Source: an uncultured Lachnospiraceae bacterium
GTDB lineage: Bacteria > Bacillota > Clostridia > Lachnospirales > Lachnospiraceae
Direction: 5' to 3'
Assembly (NCBI GenBank): GCA_900539715.1
Contig: UQDA01000002.1
Coordinates: 124,001 to 188,000, forward strand
DNA: 64,000 nucleotides
Positions 1 to 7,519 of this stretch are shown piece by piece. The first letter of the stretch is position 1. Each line of letters opens with the position of its first letter. Below the pieces are notes generated by a model. It searched no databases, was not told the origin of the DNA, and saw nothing but the letters and a program-made list of their open reading frames with translations. Position numbers and translations under genes: made by a program.

Positions 1-200
1 AATGTATATCCTGCTCTTCCCAACTGCTCTTCCACATTGTCTGCCATCGCCTGTACCTGATTACGGTTGTTCCCGCTGGCGATCAAAAAGTAATCTGCCA
101 AAACAGAGACTTCAGAAATATCTATCAGGGAAATGTCTTCTGCCTTCTTATCTTCCAGCGCTTCGATAGCAAGCTGGGTCATTTTGGCTGCCTGCGTCAT
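1..200 (-). CDS. rsfS: Ribosome silencing factor RsfS, partial (3' end beyond window)
   Basis: The first 66 or so residues are visible and the C-terminus lies beyond the left edge. The segment LIDISEVSVLADYF followed by IASGNNRNQV is typical of the RsfS/Iojap family, which binds L14 on the 50S subunit and blocks subunit joining under starvation. The start ATG at 200 overlaps the yqeK stop by four bases (ATGA), and a GGAGG sequence sits just upstream, so translational coupling with yqeK is likely. The order nadD-yqeK-rsfS is the usual Firmicutes order, which supports the call. Confidence 0.92.
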   Translation of the reverse strand, partial: MTQAAKMTQLAIEALEDKKAEDISLIDISEVSVLADYFLIASGNNRNQVQAMADNVEEQLGRAGYT

Positions 201-778
201 ACTGTTCCTCCATTTTTATAAAAATCATAGGTTTTCTGTGTCATGGAATCAATTTCCATATTTCCGCCGTTTAAATAATTTAGCGTATCCTCTAATGCCA
301 TCAGGAGCGCTTTATCTAAATCCTCAAATGCAATACGACGAATTTCTGTCAGATTTGGAGCCTGCTTTCTGCCCGGTTCGATATAATCTGCCAGCCAGAT
401 TATCTTCTCCAGCAAGGACATGCCGGGTCGTCCGGTTGTATGGTTCAAAATCGCATTTATCACGTCCTTATCCGTAACGCCATATTTTTTCATAGCGAGG
501 AAACTGCCGACCTTGGCATGCAGCAAAAACGGATTTGCCTGCTCATAGGCATTGATCGCGATATTGTATTTTTCACAGATAGAAATCTTTTTTTCATTGG
601 TCAGGCACTTGGCACAGTCATGAAGCATACCTGCCAAAATGGCGTTGTTGATATCCGCGCCGTAGCGCATCGCAAGGGATGCCGCCGTATAAGCGACGCC
701 GAGCGTATGCTCGTAACGTCTGGCATCGAGATTTTTTTCCATTGATTTGCGGATTTTACGAATATCCGGCTCTTTCAT
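197..778 (-). CDS. yqeK: HD-domain hydrolase YqeK (symmetrical Ap4A hydrolase type)
   Basis: A protein of 193 residues with HD-superfamily metal ligands: H24, the H53-D54 pair in LHDCAK, and a further HTTGRPGMS segment near residue 113. YqeK proteins hydrolyse diadenosine tetraphosphate to two ADP; that activity is family knowledge and not shown by this sequence. The start ATG at 778 is preceded by AAAGGAG. It lies 15 bases after nadD and overlaps rsfS by four bases, so the three genes are probably one transcript. Confidence 0.92.
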   Translation of the reverse strand: MKEPDIRKIRKSMEKNLDARRYEHTLGVAYTAASLAMRYGADINNAILAGMLHDCAKCLTNEKKISICEKYNIAINAYEQANPFLLHAKVGSFLAMKKYGVTDKDVINAILNHTTGRPGMSLLEKIIWLADYIEPGRKQAPNLTEIRRIAFEDLDKALLMALEDTLNYLNGGNMEIDSMTQKTYDFYKNGGTV

Positions 779-793
779 GCGGAAAAACTCCTT

Positions 794-1402
794 TCAGCTT
801 TCTGTGTAATATCCGTTTTGTTCGAGAAAAAGACGGACGTTTTCTGGTACCAGATAACGGACTGACTTTCCTTTTTTCAGGCGTTCCCGGATTTGGGTAG
901 CAGAAATACCGATATGGGAAGCCGGAAGAAAACGGATGTCCGCACAGTATTTGTCTGACAGATACTGCGCCTGTCCTATCAGGCTCTGCTCTTCGCTTTC
1001 TTCCCGGACCGCAGCTACCGTAATACAGCCTGCAAAAATCCTTTCAGGATGCTTCCAGCTCTCCATATGAAACAGGGTATCTGCACCAACAATAAAGTAA
1101 AGCTCGCTGTCCGGGTGCATTCTTCTTAATACCTCTATCGTTTCATAGGTATAGGAGCTGCCGGGACGTACGATTTCCATATCGGATACCTTAAAATAGG
1201 GATTTCCCTGCGCTGCAAGCATTGCCATACGCAGGCGGACAGCTCCCGGAAGTATTTGCGAGGAATCCTTCATATAAGAACAGCCGCTTGGGATGAGCAG
1301 TACCTCATCCAGCCCATAAAAAGTCCTGGCATTCTCTGCCAGTATCAGATGCCCGGTATGGATCGGATTGAACGTCCCCCCTAAAATACCGATTTTTTTC
1401 AT
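794..1402 (-). CDS. nadD: Nicotinate-nucleotide adenylyltransferase NadD
   Basis: A protein of 202 residues. The N-terminal motif GGTFNPIHTGH (residues 8-18) contains the HxGH nucleotidyltransferase signature (H15, H18), and ISATQIRERL near the C-terminus fits the second nucleotide-binding motif. The enzyme adenylates nicotinate mononucleotide to deamido-NAD in NAD biosynthesis. The start ATG at 1402 follows a GGCGGTG sequence. The gene sits between the RNA-binding protein gene yhbY and yqeK, the usual Clostridia arrangement. Confidence 0.95.
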   Translation of the reverse strand: MKKIGILGGTFNPIHTGHLILAENARTFYGLDEVLLIPSGCSYMKDSSQILPGAVRLRMAMLAAQGNPYFKVSDMEIVRPGSSYTYETIEVLRRMHPDSELYFIVGADTLFHMESWKHPERIFAGCITVAAVREESEEQSLIGQAQYLSDKYCADIRFLPASHIGISATQIRERLKKGKSVRYLVPENVRLFLEQNGYYTES

Positions 1403-1434
1403 GCATACACCGCCTTTTTCCCTGCCAAAACGGA

Positions 1435-1734
1435 TTACAGAGGCAGTTCGATCTTTTTGTGTTCTTTGCTTTCTTTATATAAGACAATCTTTTTGCCGAT
1501 AACCTGAACGACTGTGGAATGTGTGCGCTCTGCCACGATTTCCGCAATTTCGCGCGGGTCGTCAAAACAATTTTTCAATACGGCTATTTTGATAAGCTCC
1601 CGGGTATTGAAAGCCTCCGCGATAGCAGCCGTTCCCTCCGGAGTAAGGCTGGATTTCCCGATTTGGAAAATGGGATCGAGACTGCTGGCGAGCTTCATCA
1701 GATATGCCCTCTGTTTGCTTTTTAATTCCTTCAT
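1435..1734 (-). CDS. yhbY: YhbY-family (CRM domain) RNA-binding protein
   Basis: A 99-residue protein beginning MKELKSKQRAYL, with the CRM-domain pattern LDPIFQIGKSSLT and the later segments ELIKIAVLKN and VVQVIGKKIVLY. CRM proteins bind pre-50S particles and assist ribosome assembly. I chose the ATG at 1734 rather than a longer upstream reading because GGAGA lies just before it and homologs begin here. The gap to the obg stop is only 10 bases, so it is co-transcribed with obg. Confidence 0.92.
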   Translation of the reverse strand: MKELKSKQRAYLMKLASSLDPIFQIGKSSLTPEGTAAIAEAFNTRELIKIAVLKNCFDDPREIAEIVAERTHSTVVQVIGKKIVLYKESKEHKKIELPL

Positions 1735-1744
1735 GGATGTTCTC

Positions 1745-3034
1745 CTATTTATAATAATCAAAGGAAAGTCCGTACATGCGTACTGTGTCGCCTTCCTGAA
1801 TGCCGAGTTCTTCCAGCTTATCCAAAATACCCGCATTTTTTAGGAAGCTCTGGAAAAATGCGAATCCTTTTTCAGATTCCAGATTAGTATATCCGAGCAT
1901 TTTTTCAATCTTTGGACCTTCCACAACGTATTCCTGCTCGAGTTCATCATAGGTAACGGTATAGGGATCGTCCGAAGCCGCAAGCGCCATTTCAGGAAAA
2001 TATTCCTGTTCAAAAATAGCAGGCTTATCGTCCAGTCCATCCAACATACGACGTACATCGTACAACAGCTCTGTAACGCCCTGACCGCTTACTGCGGAGA
2101 TAGGATATACCTTGATACCCTTAGGCTCAAATTCCGCCTTTAAACGCTCCAGACCAGACTCCTCGGGATCATATATCGCATCGACCTTATTCGCTGCAAT
2201 GATTTGGGGTTTATTTGCCAGCTCTTCACTGTAATTTTGCAGTTCGGCATTTATCGCATAAACATCTTCTACCGGATCGCGCCCTTCGGTACCGGCCGCA
2301 TCTACCACATGGATGAGCACTTTAGTACGTTCTACATGACGCAGGAATTCATGACCGAGCCCAATTCCTTCTGAAGCACCCTCGATCAGCCCGGGAATAT
2401 CTGCCATAACAAACCCCTTCGCGTCTGAAAGGTCAACAACGCCCAGATGGGGATTTAAGGTCGTAAAATGATAATTTGCTATTTTAGGACGCGCGTTGGA
2501 TACGCGGGAAAGAAGGGTGGATTTTCCAACATTAGGAAATCCTACAAGTCCTACATCCGCAATGACTTTAAGTTCCAGCAAAAGCTCCAGCTCCTGCGCG
2601 GGCTGGCCGGGCTGCGCGTATTTGGGCGCCTGCATCGTGCTCGTTGCATAATGCTGATTGCCGTTTCCACCTTTACCGCCTTTTAACAAAACGACTCTGC
2701 GGTTGTCGCCGGACATATCAACGATGACTTTACCGGAATTAAATTCCTTGATGACCGTGCCTTCAGGAACCTTGATGATGATATCGTTTCCGTCCTTGCC
2801 GCGGCAGTTCTTTTTACCGCCTTCCTGCCCGTCTCCGGCCTTATACTTCCCGACATGACGAAAATCGGTCAGGGTATTTAAGCCGTCGTCTACTGCGAAT
2901 ATCACATCGCCGCCGTGTCCGCCGTCTCCGCCGTCGGGACCGCCTGCAGGCACATATTTTTCACGCCGGAAAGAGACATGTCCGTCGCCGCCCTTTCCGC
3001 TTCTTACATAAATTTTCGCTCTGTCTGCAAACAT
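1745..3034 (-). CDS. obg: GTPase Obg/CgtA
   Basis: A 429-residue protein with three Obg parts: a glycine-rich N-terminal Obg fold (residues 1-158, with GGPDGGDGGHGGDV), a GTPase domain with G1 loop GFPNVGKST (165-173), G3 DIPGLIEGASEG and G4 NKVD, and a C-terminal OCT domain (about 350-429). Obg is essential and links ribosome assembly, the stringent response and, in Bacillus, sporulation. It follows rpmA after a terminator-like hairpin, so it is probably made at lower levels than L21 and L27. The start ATG at 3034 follows CAGGAGAA. Confidence 0.97.
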   Translation of the reverse strand: MFADRAKIYVRSGKGGDGHVSFRREKYVPAGGPDGGDGGHGGDVIFAVDDGLNTLTDFRHVGKYKAGDGQEGGKKNCRGKDGNDIIIKVPEGTVIKEFNSGKVIVDMSGDNRRVVLLKGGKGGNGNQHYATSTMQAPKYAQPGQPAQELELLLELKVIADVGLVGFPNVGKSTLLSRVSNARPKIANYHFTTLNPHLGVVDLSDAKGFVMADIPGLIEGASEGIGLGHEFLRHVERTKVLIHVVDAAGTEGRDPVEDVYAINAELQNYSEELANKPQIIAANKVDAIYDPEESGLERLKAEFEPKGIKVYPISAVSGQGVTELLYDVRRMLDGLDDKPAIFEQEYFPEMALAASDDPYTVTYDELEQEYVVEGPKIEKMLGYTNLESEKGFAFFQSFLKNAGILDKLEELGIQEGDTVRMYGLSFDYYK

Positions 3035-3080
3035 TCAGTTCTCCTGTTTATTAAATCAGTTAACGTTTCTATTAAATGAA

Positions 3081-3113
3081 AAGACCCCAAACAATGCGTC
3101 TGGGGCCTTTTTC
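3081..3113 (-). terminator. Hairpin with U-tract between rpmA and obg
   Basis: On the minus strand, GGCCCCAGAC pairs with GTTTGGGGTC around a short loop, followed by TTTTCATTT. It lies about 50 bases past the rpmA stop and 47 bases before obg. No clear promoter follows it, so it may be a partial terminator that lowers obg expression relative to the ribosomal proteins. The A-rich other flank means it could also act in the opposite direction. Confidence 0.8.
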
Positions 3114-3163
3114 TCTGGAAATGCGGCCCGCTCTTGGCGTCCGCTTATGATTCATAATGATGC

Positions 3164-3448
3164 TTACTGTTCTACCGGATATACGGAAGCCTGTTTTTTA
3201 TCTCTTCCTTTTCTTTCAAATCTCAGCACGCCGTCCACTTTTGCAAATAACGTGTCATCGCCGCCGATGCCTACGTTAATGCCGGGATGAATCTTGGTTC
3301 CACGCTGTCTGTAAAGGATGTTACCAGCCTTTACAAACTGTCCGTCCGCTCTCTTTGCACCAAGGCGTTTGGATTCGGAATCTCTGCCGTTCTTGGTAGA
3401 GCCGACACCCTTCTTATGAGCAAAAAACTGAAGGTTCATATTGAACAT
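3164..3448 (-). CDS. rpmA: 50S ribosomal protein L27 with cleavable N-terminal extension
   Basis: A 94-residue protein. Mature L27 sequence begins at AHKKGVGSTKNGRDS. The preceding residues MFNMNLQFF match the Firmicutes extension that ends LQFF and is removed before A10 by the cysteine protease Prp, whose gene lies directly upstream. The extension must be removed because the mature L27 N-terminus reaches the peptidyl transferase centre (family knowledge). The start ATG at 3448 follows GGAGGTG at good spacing. Gene order rplU-prp-rpmA is the standard Firmicutes order. Confidence 0.98.
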   Translation of the reverse strand: MFNMNLQFFAHKKGVGSTKNGRDSESKRLGAKRADGQFVKAGNILYRQRGTKIHPGINVGIGGDDTLFAKVDGVLRFERKGRDKKQASVYPVEQ

Positions 3449-3451
3449 TTG

Positions 3452-3778
3452 TTACACCTCCTCGAATTTCAGTCGCAGGTATTTCTTCCCGTACTGTTTT
3501 TCAATGTCTTTCAGACCAAGGATCATCGTATCCATCAAAAGAGCTGTCTGCTCATTGACAGGATTTAAAAATACCACGTCTATCACACCGTCATCCTCGC
3601 CCGCGACAACCTCCATCGGCTCTTTTGCAAAAGCCTCTATCGCATTGATCGTGTTAATAACAAGGACTGAAACGGCAGCGCATACAATATCATGTCCGCT
3701 TTCCGCATAGCCGGCGTGTCCTGTACAGGTAAATCCCCGATAATCATCCTTTGTCTTCTTTACCAGAATCGTCGTCAT
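3452..3778 (-). CDS. prp: Ribosomal-processing cysteine protease Prp
   Basis: A 108-residue protein with the catalytic pair of the Prp family: a histidine in GHAGY (near residue 20) and a cysteine in DIVCAAVS (near residue 33). Prp removes the N-terminal peptide of L27. It ends 3 bases before the L27 start, and the matching substrate motif is present in that L27, which makes the assignment strong. The ribosome binding site is weak (GGAAAG, about 15 bases upstream), so its translation may depend on coupling or stay low. Confidence 0.95.
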   Translation of the reverse strand: MTTILVKKTKDDYRGFTCTGHAGYAESGHDIVCAAVSVLVINTINAIEAFAKEPMEVVAGEDDGVIDVVFLNPVNEQTALLMDTMILGLKDIEKQYGKKYLRLKFEEV

Positions 3779-3808
3779 AAAACATACCGCAGCGCTTTCC
3801 TAAAAGGA

Positions 3809-4114
3809 TTAAGCGTTGATCTTTTCAATTTTTACCTGAGTGTATGCTTGTCTGTGACCATTCTTCTTGTGGTAACCGGTCTTTCTCTTATACTTGTAAA
3901 CGATGACCTTCTTGCCTTTGCCTTCGCCTACTACTGTAGCGGTAACAGTTGCACCTGCTACGTCTGCGCCGACCTTTAAGCCGTCATTGCTTACTGCGAT
4001 TACCTGGTCAAATGTAACAGTCTCACCAGCTGCTAAGCCCAGCTTCTCAACCTTTAATACATCGCCCTCAGCTACCTTGTACTGTTTGCCACCTGTTGCA
4101 ATAATTGCGTACAT
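3809..4114 (-). CDS. rplU: 50S ribosomal protein L21
   Basis: A 101-residue protein with the L21 pattern: MYAIIATGGKQYKV at the start, and KRKTGYHKKNGHRQ plus YTQVKIEKI at the end. L21 binds 23S rRNA in the 50S subunit. The start ATG at 4114 follows AGGAGGTG. It is the first gene of the unit rplU-prp-rpmA-obg-yhbY-nadD-yqeK-rsfS and has a strong promoter and a structured leader upstream. Confidence 0.98.
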   Translation of the reverse strand: MYAIIATGGKQYKVAEGDVLKVEKLGLAAGETVTFDQVIAVSNDGLKVGADVAGATVTATVVGEGKGKKVIVYKYKRKTGYHKKNGHRQAYTQVKIEKINA

Positions 4115-4216
4115 CTAGGACACCTCCTGTCAAGCGTTAAAATAAATTAACGTTACTCGCTAACTTTGGTGACGCCAAATGGCGTACTTTTACCTCGTTA
4201 TGCGGCATACTCATAG
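4115..4216 (-). promoter_or_regulatory. Structured 5' leader of rplU (L21-leader candidate)
   Basis: About 100 bases lie between the predicted transcription start and rplU. They hold a perfect hairpin (ACGCCA, two bases, TGGCGT; 4172-4185) and a second stem GTTA...TAAC (4152-4164) with a CGAG loop motif that resembles AACGAGGTAA further upstream. Firmicutes often carry an autoregulatory L21 leader RNA in this position. I infer the identity from position and structure only; a covariance-model search would decide. Confidence 0.5.
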
Positions 4217-4245
4217 AGTGTAGCACCCTGTCTATGATTTGTCAA
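4217..4245 (-). promoter_or_regulatory. Sigma-A promoter of the rplU operon
   Basis: Minus-strand TTGACA (4245-4240), a 17-base spacer, and TACACT (4222-4217). It sits 9 bases after the stop of the rluD-type gene, so the ribosomal protein operon starts independently of aroB-lspA-rluD. Confidence 0.85.
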
Positions 4246-4253
4246 TCCTGTTT

Positions 4254-5189
4254 TTATAAAATTTTAAGCAGATGTTCAAAATATTCCGGAAGCGGCGCAC
4301 ATGTCTCTATATATTCCCCTGAAACCGGATGGACAAATCCTAGGACCATTGCATGGAGTGTCTGCCCTTCCAGCTTTGGATAAGGACATTTTTTAGGCCC
4401 ATAAATGCTGTCGCCCAAAAGAGGATGTCCGATGGACGCCATATGAACGCGTATCTGATGGGTCCGTCCGGTTTCCAGACGGCACTCGATATAGCTGTAC
4501 CCATTAAAACGCTGCAGCACCCGATAATGGGTGATCGCATCTTTTCCGTGCGTATGATTGACTGCCATTTTTTTACGGTCTGAAGGATCTCTGCCGATAG
4601 GAGCATCGATAGTACCTTCATCATTTTTCAAAACACCGTGAACAACCGCACGGTAACGCCTCACGATAGAATGGACGGCAAACTGGGTGGCAAGTGCCTG
4701 ATGAGCTGCATCATTTTTGCAAATGAGGACAGAACCGGTCGTATCTTTATCGATACGATGGACAATGCCGGGGCGCATCACACCGTTGATGCCGGAAAGC
4801 TGCCCCCTGCATCGGAACATAACTGCATTGACAAGCGTGCCGGAATAATGACCTGCCGCCGGATGCACGACCATCCCTTTGGGCTTATTAACGACTAAAA
4901 CATCGCTGTCTTCATAGAGGATGTCCAGCGGGATATTTTCCGGCTCGATGTCAGGTTCCTGTGCTTTTGGAAGCAGAAAGCTTAAATCGTCTCCTGCCCT
5001 GACCTGATAGCTTTGTTTTACAGGAATGCCGTTTACGGATACCCTGCCTTCTTTTATCATTTTTTGGATGAAGGAACGGGACAAAGAGTCGATGAGCGCT
5101 GCGATGCACTTATCGACTCTTTCCTCTTCCTGTTCTTCCGAAATCTGAAACCTGAAAAGCTCCAGCTCGTCTGAAACGGTCTGTGTCAT
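4254..5189 (-). CDS. RluA/RluD-family pseudouridine synthase (YlyB type)
   Basis: A 311-residue protein with an N-terminal S4 RNA-binding domain (about 20-80; RVDKCIAALID, SFIQKMIKEGRVSVNG) and an RluA catalytic domain with HRIDKDTTG (from residue 144; catalytic D147). It isomerises uridine in rRNA. The specific target, possibly the 23S helix 69 sites of RluD, is inferred. The start overlaps the lspA stop by four bases. In Bacillus the lspA neighbour is ylyB, a member of the same family. Confidence 0.93.
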   Translation of the reverse strand: MTQTVSDELELFRFQISEEQEEERVDKCIAALIDSLSRSFIQKMIKEGRVSVNGIPVKQSYQVRAGDDLSFLLPKAQEPDIEPENIPLDILYEDSDVLVVNKPKGMVVHPAAGHYSGTLVNAVMFRCRGQLSGINGVMRPGIVHRIDKDTTGSVLICKNDAAHQALATQFAVHSIVRRYRAVVHGVLKNDEGTIDAPIGRDPSDRKKMAVNHTHGKDAITHYRVLQRFNGYSYIECRLETGRTHQIRVHMASIGHPLLGDSIYGPKKCPYPKLEGQTLHAMVLGFVHPVSGEYIETCAPLPEYFEHLLKIL

Positions 5190-5707
5190 TGCTCTTTTTT
5201 CTCACTTTTCTTTAAACTCAAAAATTCAAAATCTTCTTCCTTCATATGTCCGAAAAAGACGAGGAAAAGACCTGCGATACAGATAAATGTCACATAAATG
5301 TCTGCAACGTTAAAGATAGGGAAGTCTATCAGGGAAAAATAAATAAAATCCACTACATAGTCAAGCCTTACACGGTCGATAAAATTGCCCAGCGCACCCG
5401 CCGTCAAAATTCCTCCGAGGATATGCAGAAAGATATATTTTTTCTGTGCGGGCATCCTCCAAAGTGTATAGAGGCAGGCGCACAGGATAAAAACAGTCAT
5501 TATCACAAAGAAAAGCTTTTGTCCCTGAAGGATTCCGAATGCCGCGCCCCTGTTTTCAAGATATTTTAATTCCAGAACGCCGGGGATGAGCATGAGGGAA
5601 TCCTGACCTTTTAAATAAAGTACTGCAAGATATTTTGTAAACTGGTCGAACCCGACTAAGACTGCCGCGATGAGCAGGTCGAGAAAAAACATCTTCTTAT
5701 TTTTCAT
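5186..5707 (-). CDS. lspA: Lipoprotein signal peptidase LspA
   Basis: A 173-residue inner-membrane aspartic protease with four predicted membrane helices. The catalytic aspartates are visible in GNFIDR (D111) and FNVADIYV (D136), with the family motif ENRGAAFG at 51-58. It cleaves signal peptides of prolipoproteins after lipid attachment. The start ATG at 5707 follows GAGGAC and lies directly behind the aroB stop; the end overlaps the pseudouridine synthase start. Confidence 0.96.
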   Translation of the reverse strand: MKNKKMFFLDLLIAAVLVGFDQFTKYLAVLYLKGQDSLMLIPGVLELKYLENRGAAFGILQGQKLFFVIMTVFILCACLYTLWRMPAQKKYIFLHILGGILTAGALGNFIDRVRLDYVVDFIYFSLIDFPIFNVADIYVTFICIAGLFLVFFGHMKEEDFEFLSLKKSEKKEQ

Positions 5708-5708
5708 A

Positions 5709-6806
5709 TCAGTCCTCTTCCCGGAAATTTAATTCCTCAACAGCAGCTCTCATTTCCTCTTCTGTGACCGTATCATCTAAAAGAGCATGACCTATCTTAT
5801 CCAATACAATGAAGCGGATATGCCCGTCACGCATTTTTTTATCCGACTTTGTAAAAGAAAGGATTTTATCCACATCCAGCTCATCTGCCGAGATAGGCAG
5901 ATTGAAGGGAACGAACATATCCCTTATCTCATAGTACTCTTCCATGGGGATGAGTTCCTTTTTCCAGGAGATATAAGCTGCGGCAATACAGCCGAGCGCA
6001 ATGCACTCTCCGTGCAGCATGGAAAATCCGGATGCTTTTTCAATCGCATGCCCGATAGTGTGTCCGAAATTCAGGAGAGCCCGGTCGCCTTTTTCCTCCG
6101 GATCTTTTTCAACGATAGCTTTCTTTATTTCACAGCTTCTTTTTATCATCTTCTGAAGCGTTTCCGGATCGCGTTCGCATATCTCATACATGTTTGAGAT
6201 GAGCCATTCATAATATTTGGAATCTTTGATAAGCCCATGCTTCATGACTTCTGCAAATCCCGAAAAATACTGGCGTCCTTCCAGTGTCTGGAGCGTGTCC
6301 GTATTTACATAGACAAGCTTGGGCATATGAAAAGCGCCGACCATATTTTTGTAAGAATCAAAATCTACGCCGGTCTTTCCACCTATACTGGAATCCACCT
6401 GCGAAAGCAGCGTCGTAGGAATCTGGATAAAGTCAATTCCGCGCAGATAAGTCGCCGCTGCAAATCCTGTCATATCGCCGACAACGCCTCCGCCCAGAGC
6501 GGCGAGAAAGTCTCCGCGGTCAAAATGGCGCTCTATCAAAAATGCGTACAGCTTCTGGATTTCCTCAAGCGTCTTATGTTCCTCTCCTGCAGGGAGCACA
6601 AATATCTCCACCAGCTTAAAACAGGAAATAAGTGCTTCTTTTACCTGCTCTGCATACAGAGGCTCTACGTTTGTATCCGTAACAATACATATCTTAGCCT
6701 CCTGATATCCTTCTTTCAACTCTTCTGTAAGCTCTGCAAAACCATTTGTCAGCAAGATATCATAACAGGGCTTTTTATTATAAGAAACCGTCAATCTTTC
6801 TTTCAT
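5709..6806 (-). CDS. aroB: 3-Dehydroquinate synthase
   Basis: A 365-residue enzyme of the shikimate pathway that converts DAHP to 3-dehydroquinate using NAD and a divalent metal. Visible marks are the NAD-binding loop ALGGGVVGD (103-111), the substrate motif QVDSSIGGKTGVD, and metal-site histidines in NFGHTIGHAIE and LHGEC. No other aro gene is in the window; it is coupled instead to lspA. The start ATG at 6806 follows GGAAAGGACACAGAAAG. Confidence 0.96.
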   Translation of the reverse strand: MKERLTVSYNKKPCYDILLTNGFAELTEELKEGYQEAKICIVTDTNVEPLYAEQVKEALISCFKLVEIFVLPAGEEHKTLEEIQKLYAFLIERHFDRGDFLAALGGGVVGDMTGFAAATYLRGIDFIQIPTTLLSQVDSSIGGKTGVDFDSYKNMVGAFHMPKLVYVNTDTLQTLEGRQYFSGFAEVMKHGLIKDSKYYEWLISNMYEICERDPETLQKMIKRSCEIKKAIVEKDPEEKGDRALLNFGHTIGHAIEKASGFSMLHGECIALGCIAAAYISWKKELIPMEEYYEIRDMFVPFNLPISADELDVDKILSFTKSDKKMRDGHIRFIVLDKIGHALLDDTVTEEEMRAAVEELNFREED

Positions 6807-6840
6807 CTTTCTGTGTCCTTTCCTGGTATCTTAAAAGCAT

Positions 6841-6944
6841 GCGCGTCACGCGCCAACGCTGCCGTCAGGCAATGATCCCTTTTGCGTAGGTGCGCATAAT
6901 CTATCTTTCATACGATATAAAAGTTTCTTTCCTCTCGTATGAAA
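6841..6944 (-). promoter_or_regulatory. aroB upstream region with inverted repeats
   Basis: The sepF-aroB gap holds a perfect 10-base inverted repeat (TTTCATACGA at 6906-6915 and TCGTATGAAA at 6935-6944, 19-base loop) and two small hairpins closer to aroB (GCGCGT-G-ACGCGC at 6841-6853; TGCC-N4-GGCA at 6860-6871). One arm of the large repeat overlaps the U-tract of the sepF terminator. No strong promoter hexamers are visible; a weak pair may lie within the repeat. It could be an operator or an RNA structure. Confidence 0.5.
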
Positions 6945-6968
6945 AAGAACCCTGCAAAGCAGGATTCT
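6942..6968 (-). terminator. Rho-independent terminator after sepF
   Basis: Minus-strand AGAATCCTGC, loop TTT, GCAGGGTTCT, then TTTT. The stem is 10 bp with one wobble and starts 28 bases after the sepF stop. It closes the transcription unit of the P-loop protein, HlyD-like protein, yggS and sepF. Confidence 0.9.
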
Positions 6969-6995
6969 TCTGCATTATCTGAAGCATTTTGCCTA

Positions 6996-7502
6996 TCAAA
7001 CCTCTTTTACGTCAAGGGAACCGGAAAGTATCTCCTGAAAATCTCCGGAAATATCCACGCTTGCAGGTGTGATGATAAAAATAAAATGAGATATCTTCTG
7101 GAGGCTGCCGCTGATGGCATAGCAAGAACCGGAGGCAAAATCGATAATACGCTGGGCAACATCGACATCAATGCCTTCCATATTCAGCACGACAGTGCGG
7201 TTTGCCAACAGGGTCTCCGTAATCTCTCTGGCATCCTCCACCGTAGTGGGCTTAATCACACATACCTCCATCCCGGCACCGGATCTGGTGCGCGGAGTTG
7301 CATGCATCGGCGTTACCTTTGCAGCAGATTTTTTCACCGGACGAGGATCGTCATCATAGGAGTCGGCCTTCTGGATGCTCTTTATCTTGGATTTCTTTTC
7401 TACAGGCTGTTCTTCCTCATCGTAATAATCATCATAATCGTATCCGTCATCTTCATCATCGTTGAGTTTCATGTAGCCTAAAAATCTGTCCATTACTCCC
7501 AT
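6996..7502 (-). CDS. sepF: Cell division protein SepF
   Basis: A 168-residue protein with an N-terminal membrane-binding amphipathic segment (MGVMDRFLGYMKL), an acidic low-complexity linker rich in D, E and Y (about 14-36), and a C-terminal SepF core (about 75-160; VVLNMEGIDVDVAQRIIDF, then GSLQKISHFIFIITP). SepF polymerises, bends and anchors FtsZ at the division septum. It lies 18 bases after yggS, the classic Gram-positive neighbour. The start at 7502 has AAGGAG 12 bases upstream; an internal ATG three codons later (MDRF) is also possible. Confidence 0.94.
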   Translation of the reverse strand: MGVMDRFLGYMKLNDDEDDGYDYDDYYDEEEQPVEKKSKIKSIQKADSYDDDPRPVKKSAAKVTPMHATPRTRSGAGMEVCVIKPTTVEDAREITETLLANRTVVLNMEGIDVDVAQRIIDFASGSCYAISGSLQKISHFIFIITPASVDISGDFQEILSGSLDVKEV

Positions 7503-7519
7503 GGTTTCAAAAATCTCCT

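Noticed and set aside
6237..6875. 212-codon plus-strand frame over aroB
   Set aside because: It overlaps a clear dehydroquinate synthase and has no family resemblance.
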